In this document: one piece after another, positions 35,760-43,649 of the stretch
Position numbering within the stretch: position 1 is the stretch's first letter
Layout: each line of letters begins with the position of its first letter
Source: a virus
DNA: 45,768 nucleotides
Virus record (IMG/VR): IMGVR_UViG_3300029914_000050
Coordinates: 1 to 45,768 of that record
Reading direction: 5' to 3' (one strand)
Notes under the pieces: generated by a model
Databases searched by the model: none
What the model saw: the letters and a program-made list of their open reading frames with translations, nothing else
What the model was told of the DNA's origin: nothing
Translations under genes and position numbers: made by a program

Positions 35760-36200
35760 TCAGCCCCACCTGGAGAAGAACTTGACGGCGTAGCCGGAGA
35801 GGCGGCCGGTGTCGGCCCGCTCCTCCAGCACCATCTTGGCCTCGCGCGAGGCGTGCACGATGAGCGGCCACTGCGTGACGACGCCGCCGTGTGCGAAGAC
35901 GCGGCCGACCTTGAACAGCGCGATGTCGCCGGGCCCCGGTCCCCGCACCTCGTGCGTGTGCCGCAGGACGGTCTCCATGTACCTCTCCACGCCGCGGTGG
36001 AGGAAGAAGTCTGGTGTGTACTCGGTGATGGGCATCTCGGGCGACAGCCCGCACCCGCGGAACACGAGGTAGACCAGCTGGGCGCAGTCGACGCCGCCGG
36101 CCTTGCCCTTGGCCCTGCCGCGGTGCGCGTACTTCGTGCCCACCCACGACTTCGCCTCTGCCACGACGGCCTGGCGCTGGAGTTCGTCCTCGAAGGTCAT
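35760..36200 (-). CDS. NlpC/P60 family tail protein
   Basis: The 146-residue protein has AKSWVGTKYAHRGRAKGKAGGVDCAQLVYLVF with catalytic Cys39, GDIALFKVGRVFAHGGVV with His104, and LIVHASRE near residue 117. This is the NlpC/P60 cysteine peptidase fold. In siphovirus and GTA-like tails it sits in the tail tip, where it may open peptidoglycan during DNA entry. It overlaps the DUF2163 gene by four bases. Confidence 0.85.
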   Translation of the reverse strand: MTFEDELQRQAVVAEAKSWVGTKYAHRGRAKGKAGGVDCAQLVYLVFRGCGLSPEMPITEYTPDFFLHRGVERYMETVLRHTHEVRGPGPGDIALFKVGRVFAHGGVVTQWPLIVHASREAKMVLEERADTGRLSGYAVKFFSRWG

Positions 36201-37165
36201 GTCGCCGCCTCCGGCACTGGGATGAACGGCTGTCCGCCGAAGTTCTGGGTGTTGCTGAAGACGGAGCAGGTGCCGAAGCTCTTGTCGCAGCCAGGGTACG
36301 CGGTGAACGCGTCCCCCGGGGCGACGGGGAACGGCATCGGCGCGATGAGGGTGAAGGTTCCTGGCGAGCCGGCGACCCACGACCTGACCCCGCGCGAGAA
36401 GCCCGCGTTCTGCCCGCTCGTGAAGACGATGCGCCCGAGCGCGTAGGTGCCGGACCCGCTGGGGGCCGCGACGGCCGAGGTGAGAATGTTGGAAGTCGTG
36501 CCCGCTGCCGCGGTGGCGGACTTCGCGAAGGACGACGCCTGGAGCGTGCACCCGCTGTCGAACAGCGTCCAGCGGCAGCCCGACTGGAAGAGGTTGCGCG
36601 GCATCGTCTGGTTGAGCAGCTCGAGGTGGCTGTTGATGTTGACGACGCAGTTGGTCCTGCCCATGTCCACCTCGGCCACGCGCCCGGTGAAGATGTTCAC
36701 GACGCCGAGCGGGGAGATGGACATGGCGCCCTGCGGCATGCCGGACGACCTGTTGTCCCAGTATGCCCTGTCGATCTGCACCGTCGCGCCGTCGAGGACG
36801 CCCGCGCGGAGCGCCGCGAGCCAGAACACCCCGCCGATCGTGCTGCCGGCGTAGCTGTTGGCCGCGTTGGGGAGCCGCGGCATCGCCACCACCTGCCACG
36901 TGTCCACGTCCACCCCGACCTTCCAGTGGCCCGTCGCCTTGTTGTTGAGCTGGTCGAACTGCACGTCCTTGGACGTGTACGTGACCGGCGAGGCGTAGGG
37001 CACGAGGACGTCGACGTCCGCGGTCGTGTAGGTCAGCGGGTTGCCCGAGTTGAGCGTGCCGGCGAGGTTGAACGTGTAGAGGTCGCAGGCGAAGGCCGAC
37101 TGCGGCTTGCTGTTCAGGAACGCGAGCAGCGCCCCGGCGCTCGTCTCGTACTTCGCGGTCTTCAT
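36197..37165 (-). CDS. DUF2163 / phage BR0599 domain tail protein
   Basis: The 322-residue protein starts SAGALLAFLNSKPQSAFACDLYTF, with VTYTSKDVQFDQLNNKATGHWKVGVDVDTWQVV and INSHLELLNQTMPRNLFQSGCRWTLFDSGC in the middle. It ends PFPVAPGDAFTAYPGCDKSFGTCSVFSNTQNFGGQPFIP. The final region is the BR0599 signature with its conserved cysteines (GC.K....C...F.N..NFGG.P..P). It is a tail-tip structural protein in GTA-like and many siphovirus tails, encoded between DUF2460 and NlpC/P60 genes. Confidence 0.9.
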   Translation of the reverse strand: MKTAKYETSAGALLAFLNSKPQSAFACDLYTFNLAGTLNSGNPLTYTTADVDVLVPYASPVTYTSKDVQFDQLNNKATGHWKVGVDVDTWQVVAMPRLPNAANSYAGSTIGGVFWLAALRAGVLDGATVQIDRAYWDNRSSGMPQGAMSISPLGVVNIFTGRVAEVDMGRTNCVVNINSHLELLNQTMPRNLFQSGCRWTLFDSGCTLQASSFAKSATAAAGTTSNILTSAVAAPSGSGTYALGRIVFTSGQNAGFSRGVRSWVAGSPGTFTLIAPMPFPVAPGDAFTAYPGCDKSFGTCSVFSNTQNFGGQPFIPVPEAAT

Positions 37166-37776
37166 ATCACCTTCATCCCTTCCAGCTCGACCTTCTTGAG
37201 GTTCCAGAAGCGGAACAGGAAGTTCTCGAAGTCGAGGCTGTCCGCGCTGAAGCGGCAGGGCCAGTTGTAGTTGAAGGTCGCCGTGATGGCGTGTCCCGCG
37301 ACGGGGGCGACGGTGAACTGGACACCGTACGTGAAGCCCCAGTTGGGGTCGGTGAGGTAGGTGAACGCGACGGTGGGGGTGCCCGCGTTGTAGACGGTGA
37401 CCGACGCCTGCGTGACGTCCTGGATGGGTTCGACGAACCCGCCGAGGGCCCGCACGAAGATGAACTGCGTCTGGGTGCCGTTGCCGACGCCGAGCGACTG
37501 GTTCGCGACGGAGTTGTCGTCGGGGTCGTTGAAGTGGAAGGGGAGGGCCGTGCCGGCCACGCTGTTGAAGAAGCCGAGGAGGGTCTGCCAGTCGGTGTTC
37601 GAGCCGGCGCTGCCGAGGTAGCTGAAGCTGAGCGACCACTTGTAGAGGGGGTACGTGAACAGCTGGAGCACGGTCTTGACGCCGCTGATGGCCTGCTGCG
37701 GGATGCTCGACCACAGTGGCGAACGCTTGACCGGGTACTCGAGGCCACTGAGGGTCGGGAATGTGGGTATCGTCAT
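37162..37776 (-). CDS. DUF2460 tail protein
   Basis: The 204-residue protein reads PTFPTLSGLEYPVKRSPLWSS, WSLSFSYLGSAG, LLGFFNSVAGTALPFHFNDPDD, TQFIFVRALGGFVEPI and WGFTYGVQFTVAPVAGHAI, ending FRFWNLKKVELEGMKVI. This is the DUF2460 family (GTA gp12-like), a distal tail component next to the tape measure. It lies one base after the tape-measure stop and overlaps the following gene by four bases. Confidence 0.9.
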   Translation of the reverse strand: MTIPTFPTLSGLEYPVKRSPLWSSIPQQAISGVKTVLQLFTYPLYKWSLSFSYLGSAGSNTDWQTLLGFFNSVAGTALPFHFNDPDDNSVANQSLGVGNGTQTQFIFVRALGGFVEPIQDVTQASVTVYNAGTPTVAFTYLTDPNWGFTYGVQFTVAPVAGHAITATFNYNWPCRFSADSLDFENFLFRFWNLKKVELEGMKVI

Positions 37777-37777
37777 G

Positions 37778-39949
37778 TCAGTACGCTCCCCTCACGCTCG
37801 GGTTGTTGACCATGTACGCCCCGATGTTCCTGGACAGCTGCCGCAGGGTCGAGGGGTTGTTGAGGGCCGCCATGACGCTCTTGCTGTCCATGGCGGTGAT
37901 GTTGATGTTGGCCGACGCGCCGCCGGAACCGCCGGACGGCGAGTAGGGCGCGCCCTGGCCCGAGGCCGGTATGATCTGCTCGCCCTGGTGGACCATCGCG
38001 AGGCCCGTCTGCGGGACGTAGTTGGTGCCCACGTCGAAGGACGCGACGCCCGCCCCGAAGGCCTCGACCGCGACGAAGGCCGCCGCGGCGGCGGGCGGTG
38101 CAAGCAACCACCCGACGTAAGGGATCTCGGCGACGTCGGCGTACACCGCGGCCGCGGCCTTCGCCGCGCTGCCGCTGATGCTGGTCTTGTTCGCCGTGGC
38201 CTCCGCGGCGGCGCCGACGCTGGCCGACGTGACCGCAGAGGTCGTGACCGCCGTGTCGGCCGCTATGGCCGCCTGCACCTTGGCGAGCTGGGACTGCGCC
38301 CACTCCACGGTGCCCTTCACGACGACGTCGTCGATGAACTTCAGGATCAGGTTGTCGAACAGCTTGTACATGGCCTGCTGCCACGTCTGCGTGCCTTGGA
38401 GCACGCCGTTCACCATCCCGTCGACGCCCGACGTGATCGACTTGAAGAACGAGTCGTAGGGCTTCTCCTGCGCCGCCGCGCCCTGCGTGGCGATCTTGTT
38501 CAGGTCCTCCATGTGCTTCGCGTAGAGGATCTTGATCTGGTCGTAGACCTTCTGCTTCTGTGCGACGGTCTGGTCGTCGATGGCCAGCTCCTGCTGGAGC
38601 GCGGCGTAGTTGAGGTTGTACTCCTCGTTGGCGAACTGGGTCTCTGCGTCGAGCTCCTGTTGCTTGGAGATCTGGTGCGTGGCGACCTCCGCCTGGAGCG
38701 TGTCCTTCTGCGACTGCAGGCCGATCTTGTCCAGCGTCAGCTGGGTCTGGATCTGCTCGCGCTGCGCGTCCTCCGCGTCCTTGGCGGCCTTCGCCCCATC
38801 CGCAGCACTGCTATCTGGCGTCCCGACCCCTCCGACCTGCTGCGAGGCGTTCTTGGTGGGTCCGTACGTAGGCTGGGGGTTGTTGATCTGCTGGATGACC
38901 GCATTCGTCTTCTCGAGGTTCGCCTGCATCCTGTCCGTGGCTTCGGCGACGATCTCGTCAATCTGGTCCATCCCGTCTTTCCAGGCCTGCTTGCCTCCTG
39001 TGAAGTCGAACTTCACGAAGTGGGAGGCGGCATCCGCGGCGGCGCCGAACAGCGTGACCAGTTGGACTAACTCCGCGCCGATGAGCTCGCAGGTCTCCTC
39101 GGCGGCGAGCTTCAGGATCTCAAACGCGGTGGCGAGTCCGGCCACCATGTCATGGAAGATCCCTCCAGTCTTGACGTTCTCGTTCAGCTCCTCGAGGAAG
39201 TGCTGCATGCTCTCCGCGCCGTCGTCGATGGCGGGTTTCAAGATCTCCACGACAGAGATGCCAACACCCTCGAACGCCTTGCCCGTGATGGTGAGCTGCT
39301 GGTGGGTCTGCTCGAGCTGCTGCGCCTGGAACTCGGTGAGGAGCGCGCCGGTCTCCTCGAGCTTCTGGCCCATCTCGTCGAGCCCCGCGCTGCCGTCCTT
39401 GAGGGCAGCAGCCATCGTGACGATGCCCCGGCCGCCGACGATGCTGAGGTCGGCCGTGCGCTGTATGCTGGGACCGAGTCGCTCAAATCCATCATCTACG
39501 AGCTTGAGTATCTCATCAGGACTGGAGTTTCGAATCTGGTCGAGGCTGATGCCGAACCTGGTGAACGCGTCGTAGGCGGCGCCAGACCCACTGGAGGCGG
39601 TGAGCATGTTGCGCTCGAGCCTCGCCATCGTGGCGCCGACCCTGTCCGCGCTCCCGCCGGTGAGCTCCATCGCGAATCCGAGTTTCTGCGTGGTCTCCGC
39701 GCTGAGGCCGGTCATCGCCTCGGTGCGCTCGACCTGTTCGCCCAACTCAGTGATGTGGTTGATGAACTCGACCACCTTGTCGATGGCGAACGCCTCGACG
39801 ATCATGTTGCCGAGTTCCTCGAACTGTGCGCCCGCGCCCTCCGCCGACTCGCCTACACTCTGGACCTGCTGCTTCGCCTGCTCCGACGCTGCGCCGAGCT
39901 CGGACGTGTCCCCGCCGAACCTGACATTGACTTGATCGTCGTCGGCCAT
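37778..39949 (-). CDS. Tail tape measure protein
   Basis: The 723-residue protein has a coiled-coil start (FGGDTSELGAASEQAKQQVQSVGESAEGAGAQFEEL) and a conserved tape-measure region (GLSAETTQKLGFAMELTGGSADRVGATMARLERNM, GFERLGPSIQRTADL). Long helices follow, and a C-terminal segment with hydrophobic helices (AVYADVAEIPYVGWLLAPPAAAAAFVA). It sets tail length and is ejected with the DNA. It follows the chaperone genes, as expected. Confidence 0.9.
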   Translation of the reverse strand: MADDDQVNVRFGGDTSELGAASEQAKQQVQSVGESAEGAGAQFEELGNMIVEAFAIDKVVEFINHITELGEQVERTEAMTGLSAETTQKLGFAMELTGGSADRVGATMARLERNMLTASSGSGAAYDAFTRFGISLDQIRNSSPDEILKLVDDGFERLGPSIQRTADLSIVGGRGIVTMAAALKDGSAGLDEMGQKLEETGALLTEFQAQQLEQTHQQLTITGKAFEGVGISVVEILKPAIDDGAESMQHFLEELNENVKTGGIFHDMVAGLATAFEILKLAAEETCELIGAELVQLVTLFGAAADAASHFVKFDFTGGKQAWKDGMDQIDEIVAEATDRMQANLEKTNAVIQQINNPQPTYGPTKNASQQVGGVGTPDSSAADGAKAAKDAEDAQREQIQTQLTLDKIGLQSQKDTLQAEVATHQISKQQELDAETQFANEEYNLNYAALQQELAIDDQTVAQKQKVYDQIKILYAKHMEDLNKIATQGAAAQEKPYDSFFKSITSGVDGMVNGVLQGTQTWQQAMYKLFDNLILKFIDDVVVKGTVEWAQSQLAKVQAAIAADTAVTTSAVTSASVGAAAEATANKTSISGSAAKAAAAVYADVAEIPYVGWLLAPPAAAAAFVAVEAFGAGVASFDVGTNYVPQTGLAMVHQGEQIIPASGQGAPYSPSGGSGGASANINITAMDSKSVMAALNNPSTLRQLSRNIGAYMVNNPSVRGAY

Positions 39950-39950
39950 C

Positions 39951-40507
39951 TCAGTCCTCTACATCTGGCAGCATCGCCCGCGGCGCGCCGGTGGTCTTGG
40001 ATTCTTTAGGCTTGTACCCCACGTGACCCGCCATCAGCAGGTGGGTCGGCGGGTGCTTCGCCCAGTATCTGTTCAGCGCCTCGAGACGCTGGAATGTGAG
40101 ATTGTCTTCGACGTAGTCCCATGTCCAACCGATGGACTGGCAGACGTGCGCTGCTAGTTCGTCGAGGTCGACGGACTTCTGGTCTCTTCCCCCGCTGCAC
40201 CGCCGTCTTCCGCGGCCTTCATGCCAGACTGCGTCGCGATGACGGGTAGGGCGGTCAGCATCTCGTTCTGCGAGATCGGCAGGTCCGTGAACGCGTCGTA
40301 GGTCAGGCCGGGCGAGACCGGGGCCACCGCGGTGAACACGACGAGCGCCAGGTCGTCCATCGCCTCCGCGGTCATGCCGGTGCGCGACAGCGCCCTCAGG
40401 CGGCCGAACGCCGGGATCACGGTGCGGAGCTGCTTCCACACGAGGGGTTTCACGTCGTAGTTGACCCCGGCCAGCGTGACCTGGGGCAGTTGGGTTGCAT
40501 CGTTCAT
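39951..40507 (-). CDS. Tail assembly chaperone, frameshifted long form (gpGT-like)
   Basis: The downstream frame ending at 39951 (SVDLDELAAHVCQSIGWTWDYVEDNLTFQRLEALNRYWAKHPPTHLLMAGHVGYK) has no start of its own and continues the upstream chaperone frame after a -1 shift at G.GGG.GAA (40187-40193). The join would give about 185 residues. This matches the lambda gpG/gpGT arrangement, where the long form binds the tape measure during tail assembly. The gene stands just before the tape measure. The frameshift is inferred from the layout and is not proven. Confidence 0.72.
40154..40507 (-). CDS. Tail assembly chaperone, short form (gpG-like)
   Basis: The 117-residue zero-frame product (NDATQLPQVTLAGVNYDVKPLVWKQLRTVIPAFGRL..., with AVAPVSPGLTYDAFTDLPISQNEM) is a typical short tail chaperone: a strand-rich start, helical core and disordered C-terminus. 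It ends in EETRSPSTSTN after the slippery site. It overlaps the gene before it by four bases. Confidence 0.78.
   Translation of the reverse strand: MNDATQLPQVTLAGVNYDVKPLVWKQLRTVIPAFGRLRALSRTGMTAEAMDDLALVVFTAVAPVSPGLTYDAFTDLPISQNEMLTALPVIATQSGMKAAEDGGAAGEETRSPSTSTN
40187..40193 (-). other. Putative -1 ribosomal slippery site
   Basis: On the - strand the sequence G GGG GAA lies at the only place where the two chaperone frames can be joined by a -1 shift. A GGG codon re-pairs perfectly after slipping one base; the A-site codon pairs less well. Confidence 0.6.
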
Positions 40508-40827
40508 GTGTTTAGGTTCCTTGCTACTGTCATCATGTTGTCTGGGCCGACGACCTCCACCTGGATGTCGCGGTATTCCGGCTCTTTGCTGAGGTTGAGT
40601 TTGGGCAGGACCTGCAGGCAGGTGATCTGGTAACGCCGGGCCGACTCGATGTCGGACGCGACGATCATGGGCAGCTGCCTGAGGAAGATGTAGTTCTTGA
40701 TCTTGCGGAGCACGAAGGAGAAGACGCGCATGACCTCGTTCTCTGTGGTGTGGAACGCCTGCGCCACCTGCGGCACGGGCACGCCGTTGATGAGGTTCGA
40801 GAAGATGATCTTCTGGTTGTCTTGCAC
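40504..40827 (-). CDS. Hypothetical protein between major tail and chaperone genes
   Basis: The 107-residue protein has GVPVPQVAQAFHTTENEVMRVFSFVLRKIKNY, a helix-turn-helix-like segment, then FLRQLPMIVASDIESARRYQ and a strand-rich end. It occupies the position of small head-tail or tail genes found in related phages. The function is not recognised. It overlaps the chaperone start by four bases. Confidence 0.65.
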   Translation of the reverse strand: MQDNQKIIFSNLINGVPVPQVAQAFHTTENEVMRVFSFVLRKIKNYIFLRQLPMIVASDIESARRYQITCLQVLPKLNLSKEPEYRDIQVEVVGPDNMMTVARNLNT

Positions 40828-40869
40828 GCGTCTACTCCTCCGCTGGTTCCAATTGTCTGTCGCCGGGTG

Positions 40870-41640
40870 TTAGCTGGTGACCGGCACGCTGACGAGGCCG
40901 AGGTTGCCGGCCGAGTTCACGGTGCAGCTGAAGTCGAGCTCCGGCATGGAGAAGTCGCCGATCTTCGTGTCGTACGCCTTCAGGCCCTGCGGGATGCACG
41001 AGTAGAGGAGGAAGTTGGTCTCGAGGCTGTTGTAGGACGAGCCCATGACGCACTGGAAGGAGTTCGCCGCGCCCGCGCTCGCGTTGGACAGCAGGACGCT
41101 GGCACCGGAGGTCGACACGGTCGAGGTGTACGAGATGTTCACGCCGCCCGCGACCGCGGTGTCGGCCGCCGCGAAGGTGTAGACGCCGGCCGAGTACGAG
41201 TACTGGCCGACCGAAGGCGAGGACGCCACGTTGGTCATCACGATGCCCGTCGCGCCGTAGGTCACGCCGAGGTCCAGGACGAAGTTCGCGCTGTTCGTCA
41301 CGGTGACCTGGTACGGCGTGCTCGGGATCGCGTGGTTCTCGGCCGGGTTGATGATCGTCTGGCCGGCGGTCATCAGCGAGTTGTTCGGGCCGCCGATGAA
41401 GTCGCGGATCTGGCGCGGCTGGTAGTCGGCGAACTTGAGCTTGCCCGTCACCTTCACCTGGCTGCGGCCGACGGCCACTGGGAAGATGTTCTGGCCGAAG
41501 AGCTCCTTGGTCGTCGCCTTGAGGTCGATCGACGCGGACTGCAGGATCTTGGGCTGCACCGGGGTGGGGTTGGTGTCGCCGTCGATCATGTAGGCGAAGC
41601 CGGAGTTGAAGACTAGTGCCGGGGGGTTGTTGGCGGTCAT
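40870..41640 (-). CDS. Major tail protein
   Basis: The 256-residue protein (FNSGFAYMIDGDTNPTPVQPKILQSASIDLKATTKELFGQNIFPVAVGRSQVKVTGKLKFADYQPRQIRDF) reads as a tail-tube subunit. An Ig-like insertion (residues ~122-172, DLGVTYGATGIVMTNVASSP, GQYSYSAGVYTFAAAD) is followed by a return to the tube fold (FQCVMGSSYNSLETNFLLYSCIPQGLKAYDTKIGDFSMPELDFSC). Hundreds of copies would stack to form the tail. Its place between the terminator and chaperone genes is standard. Confidence 0.85.
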   Translation of the reverse strand: MTANNPPALVFNSGFAYMIDGDTNPTPVQPKILQSASIDLKATTKELFGQNIFPVAVGRSQVKVTGKLKFADYQPRQIRDFIGGPNNSLMTAGQTIINPAENHAIPSTPYQVTVTNSANFVLDLGVTYGATGIVMTNVASSPSVGQYSYSAGVYTFAAADTAVAGGVNISYTSTVSTSGASVLLSNASAGAANSFQCVMGSSYNSLETNFLLYSCIPQGLKAYDTKIGDFSMPELDFSCTVNSAGNLGLVSVPVTS

Positions 41641-41846
41641 TTGGGGTTCTCCTTGTTGGGGTTGTCGTGTTCCGCTGGTCTGCTCACGCCCAGCGAGCGC
41701 TTCAGGTCGTCGCGCGCTATGCAGAGCGCGGCGTGTAGTGCCGAGCCCGGCAGCACCTGGTGGAAGTGCCTGTCGAACCAGGTGTCGATGGCCCGCTCGC
41801 GCGCGCGGCGCGCCTGCTCGCCCGCCCTCGCCATCCTGTCCATCAC
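41637..41846 (-). CDS. Small helical hypothetical protein
   Basis: The 69-residue product (MMDRMARAGEQARRARERAIDTWFDRHFHQVLPGSALHAALCIARDDLKRSLG...) is basic and helical. It overlaps the tail terminator stop and its own stop overlaps the ATG of the major tail gene. No family is recognised. Its place between tail terminator and tail tube genes is unusual. Confidence 0.55.
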   Translation of the reverse strand: MMDRMARAGEQARRARERAIDTWFDRHFHQVLPGSALHAALCIARDDLKRSLGVSRPAEHDNPNKENPK

Positions 41847-42289
41847 ATGAACAGGACCTTGATCGGCACCACGGCGACGCCGTTGCCGTCGAAGTCGCCG
41901 GGGACCTTGACGACGTCGCCGTCGATGTAGCAGTTGGTGACCAGGCCGCCCAGCGTCTGCTGGCCGTTCGGCCCGGGCGCCAGGACTCCCCCACTGACGG
42001 GGTCGATCGCGTCGATCAGGTTGTTCAGCGCGGTCATCGGCACCACGTTCGGGTCCTGCCCGACGCTGATGAAGATGAACACGTCGACGTCCATCGTGCG
42101 GATGGCGGGCGTTATGTTCTTGCCCTTGGCGTGCTGCTCCTTGTGCTCGACCATGAACAGCGCGGGTTTGTCGAGCGGCCCCACCTGGTCGATGGTCTGC
42201 AGCCTGCGCGAGGACGTCACGTAGTTGCCCGAGGTGAGCAGCAGCGCGAAGAGCGCCGTCGCCACCTGTTCCCTCGTCGCTGTCGTCAT
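41843..42289 (-). CDS. Tail terminator-like protein (gpU position)
   Basis: The 148-residue alpha/beta protein (REQVATALFALLLTSGNYVTSSRRL, ALFMVEHKEQHAKGK, IRTMDVDVFIFISVG, MTALNNLIDAIDPV, TNCYIDGDVVKVPGDFDGNGVAVVPIKVLFM) matches the tail terminator/completion fold of siphoviruses. It caps the tail tube and joins it to the head. The order gp6, gp10, terminator, tube supports the call. Confidence 0.78.
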   Translation of the reverse strand: MTTATREQVATALFALLLTSGNYVTSSRRLQTIDQVGPLDKPALFMVEHKEQHAKGKNITPAIRTMDVDVFIFISVGQDPNVVPMTALNNLIDAIDPVSGGVLAPGPNGQQTLGGLVTNCYIDGDVVKVPGDFDGNGVAVVPIKVLFM

Positions 42290-42732
42290 AGCTTGGATCC
42301 CTCCTCGACTGCGTTCGTTATGCCCTCCACGATGTCGTCCCGCATGTCGGCGAGCGACGAGCGCATGAAGGAGCGCTCTGGGTAGTGGTACGTCACGTCG
42401 TGCGGCGCCCGCAGGTTCTTGCCCCAGGCCACCGACATCCGGCGGGTGAACGTCGCGCCGTACTCGTGTATCCGCCCGTACACCACGTCGCCCGACGAGT
42501 AGACCGTCCCGACGACGCCGGTGGCGGACGACTCGACAGTCTCCTGTATGCTGCGGCCGAGGTCGCCGGTCACCCGGTTGAGCACCTGGCCCAGGAGCTT
42601 GTCCTGGATCACGTGGTTGCGCAGCTTCTGCGCGAGCGTGTTTATCGCGACCTCCAGCCTCGCGCGCACGCGGTCGGGCAGGGAGTCGAGCCTCGCTAGT
42701 ACCGCCGCGTCGTCTACCTGGACCGTGAACAT
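42286..42732 (-). CDS. HK97 gp10-like head-tail component
   Basis: The 148-residue protein (FTVQVDDAAVLARLDSLPDRVRARLEVAINTLAQKLRNHVI, VTGDLGRSIQETV, VYSSGDVVYGRIHEYGATFTRRM, YPERSFMRSSLADMRDDIVEGI) matches the HK97 gp10 family: R.A...G.L..SI, Y....EYG, P.RPF.R..L. It is a minor head-tail or neck component. Overlaps of one and four bases link it to its neighbours. Confidence 0.82.
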   Translation of the reverse strand: MFTVQVDDAAVLARLDSLPDRVRARLEVAINTLAQKLRNHVIQDKLLGQVLNRVTGDLGRSIQETVESSATGVVGTVYSSGDVVYGRIHEYGATFTRRMSVAWGKNLRAPHDVTYHYPERSFMRSSLADMRDDIVEGITNAVEEGSKL

Positions 42733-43547
42733 CAGACGGGCAGGAACTTCCGGTAGCCGGAGAGCATCTGGTCGATGTGCTTCGGGATGGCGGACAGGTC
42801 GTAGGCGAACGTCTCGTTGCCCCCGACGGACTTGGACTTCTGGCCGATGCGCTGCTTGTAGCTGTAGCGCTCGCCCACCCACTCTATGACCGCCTCCTCG
42901 AGGCCGCCCGGGACGAAGCTGTAGCTTATGCGCACCGCGGCCCCGGCGTCGGACGCGTTGAACCCGTAGACCACCGTGCCGTCGGACCCGACGTTCACCG
43001 TGTACTGGCCGGCCGCCGGCGAGGACGCCACCGGCGCGAGCGCGGCGCCCGTCGAGGCGTAGGAGATGCCGTCGTCCTGGCACCACGAGCCCAGCGGGGG
43101 CTTCACCTTCACGAGGTAGTTGCCTGGGCTGACCGTCGCCGCCTGGGCGGACACGCAGTAGCCGGCCTGGTAGACGATCTGCACGTTGTTCTTGCCGCGC
43201 GCGAAGCCGTACCCGTTCAGGGTCAGCGACTGCGGCGCGCCGGAGCTGGTGCCGTCCCACGTCTCGAGCGTGTAGCCCGTCTGCCCGAAGGTGAGCGAGG
43301 ACGGGACCACCTGGGGTCCGACCTGGAGCGACGTCACGCTGACCACGGGCCAGTTGCGGAGGGTCATGCGCTGGTTGCCCACGCCGTCGCGGAGCTCCGT
43401 GTACGTCGCCCTCGCGATCGAGGGGCGCTGGAGCTCGTTCAGGGCCGCCTGGCTGATCTGGGTGATGAGCCTGGAGAGGAGCGTGTCGTCGTTGTTCGTC
43501 GTCACGTTCAGCCAGTTCTTCACCGCGGGGAGCGAGGTCAGGTCCAT
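42732..43547 (-). CDS. Head-tail connector (gp6-like) with an Ig-like insertion
   Basis: The 271-residue protein opens with LTSLPAVKNWLNVTTNNDDTLLSRLITQISQAALNELQRPSI, the HK97 gp6-type connector helices. It continues with strands (RMTLRNWPVVSVTSLQVG, NVQIVYQAGY) and closes with EEAVIEWVGERYSYKQRIG...PKHIDQMLSGYRKF. It is longer than the usual ~110-200 residues because of an Ig-like module (about residues 158-211, PVASSPAAGQYTVNVG and AGAAVRISY). It joins the portal to the tail. Confidence 0.83.
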   Translation of the reverse strand: MDLTSLPAVKNWLNVTTNNDDTLLSRLITQISQAALNELQRPSIARATYTELRDGVGNQRMTLRNWPVVSVTSLQVGPQVVPSSLTFGQTGYTLETWDGTSSGAPQSLTLNGYGFARGKNNVQIVYQAGYCVSAQAATVSPGNYLVKVKPPLGSWCQDDGISYASTGAALAPVASSPAAGQYTVNVGSDGTVVYGFNASDAGAAVRISYSFVPGGLEEAVIEWVGERYSYKQRIGQKSKSVGGNETFAYDLSAIPKHIDQMLSGYRKFLPV

Positions 43548-43572
43548 GTTTTTCTCTCTGTGTTTTTAAGAG

Positions 43573-43619
43573 GCTGGGCGGCGGGACTCGAACCCGCGGC
43601 AGGCCTGTCTGCGCCCAGC
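43573..43619 (-). ncRNA. tRNA-like mini-element (acceptor and T-arm only)
   Basis: On the - strand GCTGGGCG (43619-43612) pairs perfectly with CGCCCAGC (43580-43573), an 8-bp acceptor-like stem. Inside it, GCGGG-TTCGAGT-CCCGC (43597-43581) is a canonical 5-bp, 7-nt T-arm. Only 14 nt (43611-43598) stand where D-arm, anticodon arm and variable loop should be, enough for one tiny hairpin at most. No CCA is encoded, and there is no anticodon. It could be a degraded tRNA, a tRNA mimic or a tRNA-derived att core. Confidence 0.75.
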
Positions 43620-43624
43620 TTTGT

Positions 43625-43643
43625 GCCCGGATTTTACCCGGGC
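43625..43643 (-). other. Hairpin after the major capsid gene
   Basis: GCCCGG and CCGGGC form a 6-bp stem with a 7-nt GTAAAAT loop on the - strand, seven bases after the capsid stop. ACAAAG follows instead of a U-tract. It may be an RNA-stability or attenuating element between the highly expressed capsid gene and the connector gene. Confidence 0.6.
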
Positions 43644-43649
43644 GGTCGG

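Noticed and set aside
43573-43619. A complete tRNA gene
   Set aside because: There are only 14 nt between the acceptor strand and the T-arm, so no D-arm or anticodon arm is possible.
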